Assembly: GCA_938028665.1 (NCBI GenBank)
Contig: CALIMB010000070.1
Location: 1 to 56,687, forward strand
Source: an uncultured Thermomicrobium sp.
GTDB taxonomy: Bacteria; Chloroflexota; Chloroflexia; Thermomicrobiales; Thermomicrobiaceae
Direction of reading: 5' to 3'
DNA length: 56,687 bases
Shown here in pieces: positions 53,355 to 56,687 of the stretch (position 1 is the first letter of the stretch; each line of letters begins with the position of its first letter). The notes under the pieces were generated by a model. That model was not told the DNA's origin. It did not search any database and worked only from the letters and a program-made list of their open reading frames with translations. Position numbers and translations under genes: made by a program.

Positions 53355-54425
53355 TCACCAACCTCCGATCAACACGGTTCCCAATCCGATCTCGCGTCCC
53401 CAGTCGCTGACGGTGACCCAGGGTAGATCGCTGTCCCACCGGAGACGCGCCCTTCCTGAGGCTTGGAAGTAGTAGACGCTCCCGGCAGGGACGGCACGGC
53501 GTGCAGGTCGCTCACTCACTTGTGCGATATCAAAGCCACCGATCATGTCAGCACGCTCGAGCGCAGCAGCAACCAGCTCCACGTGTCCCTCAAAGAAAAC
53601 GCTCCAGTCGGCTGGTAGCCAGCCGCGTTCGAAAACAGCCGGAGTCACGAAGTAGAGGGAGAAACGCTCAGGGAGGGGATCGGGTGGCGTGGGCAGTGTC
53701 AGTTCTGGCACGGTGACAAACCGTGCCGAGCGGCGTTCCCCACCGAGTGCCAGCACCCCTTCTGGCTCAGGCCAATCGAATCCAGTGAAGGAGACAACTA
53801 ATCCAACACCAGGATACAGCCGAACAAAGCGTGTCTCGTAGTAGAGCCCCTCACGCGTCGTGCGGCGAGTCGAATCCTGCGCAATGCCGATCCGGATATC
53901 TTCATTCCAGAGCTCATCTTGCGGCACACCGTCGACAGGTTCACCACGCGCATAAGCCGGAAAATCACTCATCCGCAGCCAGAGACGGGAGCTCGCCTTC
54001 TCTGAAGTCGTCTCGCTAAGTTCCCAGAGCGGAAAGAGTGCGCGAGTGGGGGCTGGCAGACGCAACCAGTCGGGTGGCTCCTGCGGTGCAGGCAGCCGCT
54101 GCAACTGTTGGCCGCGCACGACAGCGTCAGCTGGTGGAGGAAGTAGGACCTCAAGCGATCCCCTCTCATCCTGACGAGCTAGGATGGGACCAATCATGCG
54201 GAGTGGTCCCCAGCTCTCAGACCCGCCAACGGCTGCGGCGACGGCAGGAGTGTCCCAGGGTGGAATGCGAGTGTGCGTCAGCAAGTGGTAGGCACGAAGC
54301 GCACCCTGGAGAGTCAATGGGCTTGGTGGAAAGCGACTAGCGGCGCGGAAGGACTGGCCAGCAGTGAAGGGGCGCCCATCGCGGAACAGCCACACATCAA
54401 GTGGTTCAAGGAAGAGCGTATTCAT
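53355..54425 (-). CDS. cmr3: Type III-B crRNA-tag-binding protein Cmr3
   Basis: A 356-residue Cas5-like RAMP protein. The N-terminal FLEPLDVWLFRDGRPFTAG is the Cmr3 hallmark, with SRFPPSPLTLQGALRA after it and GGFDIAQVSERPARRAVPAG near the end. Cmr3 with Cmr2 anchors the 5' handle of crRNA. ATG 54425 overlaps the cmr2 stop as ATGA. Confidence 0.93.
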   Translation of the reverse strand: MNTLFLEPLDVWLFRDGRPFTAGQSFRAASRFPPSPLTLQGALRAYHLLTHTRIPPWDTPAVAAAVGGSESWGPLRMIGPILARQDERGSLEVLLPPPADAVVRGQQLQRLPAPQEPPDWLRLPAPTRALFPLWELSETTSEKASSRLWLRMSDFPAYARGEPVDGVPQDELWNEDIRIGIAQDSTRRTTREGLYYETRFVRLYPGVGLVVSFTGFDWPEPEGVLALGGERRSARFVTVPELTLPTPPDPLPERFSLYFVTPAVFERGWLPADWSVFFEGHVELVAAALERADMIGGFDIAQVSERPARRAVPAGSVYYFQASGRARLRWDSDLPWVTVSDWGREIGLGTVLIGGW

Positions 54426-56236
54426 TCACCTCCGCCTCCTCTCGCCAGAAAGCGCGCTAGAGCCAGCCAATCGGCCAACTGGGCAGGTCCTTCGGGCACG
54501 GCGCGAGCAAAGGGTGCAGACCCCGGCTGCCCGGCGATCTTCCCAAGGTCGTCATAGCTCCGCGCAAAGGCATGCAGCCGCGCGACAAGCTGATCACGTT
54601 CCTGTGCTGTACCTTCTGGCCATTCACCTTGCCGTTTAACTGACCGTACCAGCACCGCACGGAAGCTTTCGTCCGTCGTCGGTAGGGCACGAGCAGCCAT
54701 CCGGAGGTCGAACGGGAGACGACCGGAAAGGCTGCCGGAGCCCTCACGCCGAAAGCGGTCGACAAGATCGTCAAGACAAAGCTCGGCAAGCGCCGTCCGT
54801 TTGGCAACGACACGCACAATCTCCCCACCACGTGGCTGAAGCTCTACCGCGATAGCGTCTTTGCCGGGCAGGCGCTTGGCGCGTTTTTCTGCTTCGCGAG
54901 CAGTTTGCAGGAGATCCCCGAGTGGCTCTAGCCAGTGGGCAATGGCGATCCCCGCTGAGGCCGTGCGACCACGAGTGACCTCATGGAACCGCTCAGCGAG
55001 CGCGAGGGCAAGAGGAACAACCTCTTCGGCCGGGGCGAGCGCAAGGATGTCATCGCCCCCAAGATAGATCGATACGGCGTTCGGGAAGAGATCATCGAAC
55101 ACCTGCTGTGCCTGCTGTGCGAAGCTAGCGAGCTTCTTGCTGATCTCCCGGTGCGCCGCCTCACCTCCCTCAGCGAGGGCCCGAGACAGCCATTCGCCCA
55201 TCGAGTCACCATCAAGCACGAGGACAGCAACGTAGCGTGAAGGACGCTGGCGGACTGCTCGATAGAGTTCAGCGAGGGCAGAGCGAGTTTTGCGCAGCAC
55301 CGTTTCGACCCGGCTACGGAGCGCTTCACTGCTCGCCGGGTCAAGCCCGAGCTCCTCGATCAACGCTGGCCACTCGAGTGTCGCCTCGTAAAGGAAGGCA
55401 CCATCATACGGGAAAGTCTCGATGCCAAGCCCGCTGCGTCGGTACCGCTGTGGCCGTTCACCGAGCGACGTGACGAGAAGCTCAAACGCGTCACGGTAGC
55501 CCTCGAGCTTTCCCTGTGCCCGTTGCGCAGCCACCCGAGCAAAAGGACGAGCCGCGACGGTGGGGAGAGAAGGGAAGACAGCATCGAGATGGAAAAAGCG
55601 CTTCACCGCACCCACCGCGTCCAACACCTCGTGCTCGCCAACAAGTCGGGCACCGTCCGGTCGCCGGCGCACTGTGCGCCAGAAGGCTCGCGGATCTTCA
55701 CCAGCGCGAGCGAGTGCCGCGCGGTTACCACTCAGGACATCCTTCGAACCAACCTCCAGCCGCGGGCTAAAGGTGCGCGTTTTTTTGAGTGCAGCCACGC
55801 CGGCTGCCGTCCGCTGGAAGGCAGTGACATAGTTCCCGTTCTCCATCGGGGCAACAGCCCAGTAGATCTCCCAACAATCAGCAGTCTGGCGCTGCCACTG
55901 CTGCCGCAGAAGATCGTCGAGCGTCGCCAGGCGCTCAAGCTCGCGGTAAGCATGGTCGACAAAGTCCTGCCAGCGTTTCTGCAGCGCTGCGGCAGCCTGC
56001 TGGGCGAGCTCCTCAGCTTGCTCCCAGGGCACGCGCGCAACGACCACGTTGGGTGGGTCACTGCGAAGATCAGCTGGATAGACTAACTGGGCTCCCCGCT
56101 GCTGGAGCGCATCAGCTGCGGCACGGGCAAGTTCAGCGAGAATACGACTACCGGCGAACAGGTCCGCCGTGCGCCGAGCCTCGGCAATAAAACCTTGGAT
56201 AGGCCCAAAGGTAAAGCGGAGCAGAGCGTCAGGCAT
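54422..56236 (-). CDS. cmr2: Cas10/Cmr2, type III-B signature protein, without HD domain
   Basis: A 604-residue cyclase subunit. It opens with LRFTFGPIQGFIAEARRTAD, the first Palm domain. The second Palm has VLDGDSMGEWL (341-351), and the nucleotidyl-cyclase GGDD is in SIYLGGDDILAL (393-396). The HD nuclease found at the start of many Cas10 proteins is absent, explaining the short length against the usual 800 or more. It should make cyclic oligoadenylates on target RNA binding, activating the CARF-HEPN enzyme, but not cut DNA. ATG 56236 overlaps the cmr1 stop by 8 nt. Confidence 0.93.
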   Translation of the reverse strand: MPDALLRFTFGPIQGFIAEARRTADLFAGSRILAELARAAADALQQRGAQLVYPADLRSDPPNVVVARVPWEQAEELAQQAAAALQKRWQDFVDHAYRELERLATLDDLLRQQWQRQTADCWEIYWAVAPMENGNYVTAFQRTAAGVAALKKTRTFSPRLEVGSKDVLSGNRAALARAGEDPRAFWRTVRRRPDGARLVGEHEVLDAVGAVKRFFHLDAVFPSLPTVAARPFARVAAQRAQGKLEGYRDAFELLVTSLGERPQRYRRSGLGIETFPYDGAFLYEATLEWPALIEELGLDPASSEALRSRVETVLRKTRSALAELYRAVRQRPSRYVAVLVLDGDSMGEWLSRALAEGGEAAHREISKKLASFAQQAQQVFDDLFPNAVSIYLGGDDILALAPAEEVVPLALALAERFHEVTRGRTASAGIAIAHWLEPLGDLLQTAREAEKRAKRLPGKDAIAVELQPRGGEIVRVVAKRTALAELCLDDLVDRFRREGSGSLSGRLPFDLRMAARALPTTDESFRAVLVRSVKRQGEWPEGTAQERDQLVARLHAFARSYDDLGKIAGQPGSAPFARAVPEGPAQLADWLALARFLARGGGGE

Positions 56237-56687
56237 AGTGCACCTCCACAGCGTTGGGGAGATTGTTCACCGCCTGAGCAATATGGTCATAGAGTCGTTC
56301 CAATTGCTCCGGACTGTTGGAGCGGCGAGGCAAGAACTGGCATTGGAACAGGGTCGCCACGCCAAGGAGGTTCCCATTCTCGGCTCGGGTCACAGTTAAC
56401 CAAAGTGGAGAAGGGCGCCGATCAGCGGGCACGTACCCGGGAGGTGGAGTTACATGCTGTGGTGGAATGACCAGCGGTGCACCAAAAATCAGTCGCTGTG
56501 AAGTCGGTAGCTGTCGACGAGTGTCACGCAGCCACCGGCCAATAGTATCGGCCACTACTTCCCAGCCACGTTCACCACTCGTCCAGTCTGGCTTACCGAA
56601 GATCCAGATGCGGCACCAGCGAGGGTCGAGAACCTCCCATGCTGGGCGATCAGGGTTGGCGTCCGGGCGGGCACGGAGACGCTTGCG
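56229..56687 (-). CDS. cmr1: Type III-B RAMP protein Cmr1 (C-terminal part; 5' end outside window)
   Basis: The frame is open from the window edge to TGA at 56229 (152 residues visible). Readable parts are WEVLDPRWCRIWIFGKPDWT and SGERGWEVVADTIG, then RLIFGAPLVIPPQ and NGNLLGVATLFQC, ending AVNNLPNAVEVHYA. Position before cmr2 and the RAMP-like glycine regions fit Cmr1, which sits at the head of the Cmr complex near the crRNA 3' end. Only the C-terminal part is available, so the identity rests mainly on gene order. Confidence 0.78.
   Translation of the reverse strand, partial: RKRLRARPDANPDRPAWEVLDPRWCRIWIFGKPDWTSGERGWEVVADTIGRWLRDTRRQLPTSQRLIFGAPLVIPPQHVTPPPGYVPADRRPSPLWLTVTRAENGNLLGVATLFQCQFLPRRSNSPEQLERLYDHIAQAVNNLPNAVEVHYA

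Overview
The window reads as one continuous stretch of a chromosome of about 60% GC. Genes are packed in same-strand runs with frequent ATGA/GTGA overlaps. The best guess is a thermophilic, high-GC Chloroflexota of the Thermomicrobia type. The basis is the F420-dependent dehydrogenase, a form I RuBisCO fragment beside transaldolase, a complete type III-B CRISPR effector, and secreted proteins sharing a GYPISE/QYFERAR-type module. This is inference from gene content, not a phylogeny. No rRNA, tRNA, insertion sequence or CRISPR array was recognised.

Layout: (1) 1-3.0 kb, minus strand: 5' part of rbcL, transaldolase, and a NarL-type response regulator/histidine kinase pair. Then 1.5 kb without a convincing gene. 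(2) 4.6-17.5 kb, minus strand: a sugar-acid and cell-wall amino-sugar cluster. It holds L-fuconate dehydratase, a GH20 hexosaminidase, AnmK, a serine beta-lactamase-like hydrolase, a 44-codon ORF, NagA, a SIS-domain aminosugar enzyme, a Gfo/Idh/MocA oxidoreductase, and a DUF1028 protein. It also holds a scar in which the front half of a NamZ-type muramidase runs into the back half of a peptide/sugar-binding lipoprotein gene. (3) 17.7-22.8 kb, minus strand: a tightly coupled three-gene unit around a Dna2-like nuclease-helicase, with two unrecognised partners. (4) 23.3-34.8 kb: uracil phosphoribosyltransferase, a secreted subtilase, an MFS exporter, a ThiO-like amine oxidase, a fused-permease ABC transporter behind a leader with two mutually exclusive hairpins, a sirtuin, and a beta-helix protein with a zinc-ribbon partner. 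(5) 35.5-36.0 kb: a consensus promoter (TTGACA-17-TATACT) driving a structured leader and a 66-codon ORF closed by a hairpin.

(6) 36.6-49.1 kb: F420-dependent dehydrogenase, a trans-sulfuration enzyme, and a MoxR/DUF58/DUF4129 operon headed by a cysteine/histidine repeat protein and a HEAT-repeat protein and preceded by an intrinsic terminator. Then come a FadN-like hydroxyacyl-CoA dehydrogenase, a frame-broken enoyl-CoA hydratase and a secreted polysaccharide deacetylase. (7) 49.7-56.7 kb, minus strand: cmr1 (partial)-cmr2-cmr3-cmr4-cmr5-cmr6 followed by a CARF-HEPN ribonuclease. This is a cyclic-oligoadenylate-signalling type III-B system without adaptation genes or an array in view.

Starts were chosen mainly by Shine-Dalgarno match (AGGAGG-like, 5-9 nt spacing). 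GTG starts are common. Most terminator-like hairpins here are long GC-rich palindromes without a T-tract. The one with a real T-tract lies in a leader and is probably an attenuator.
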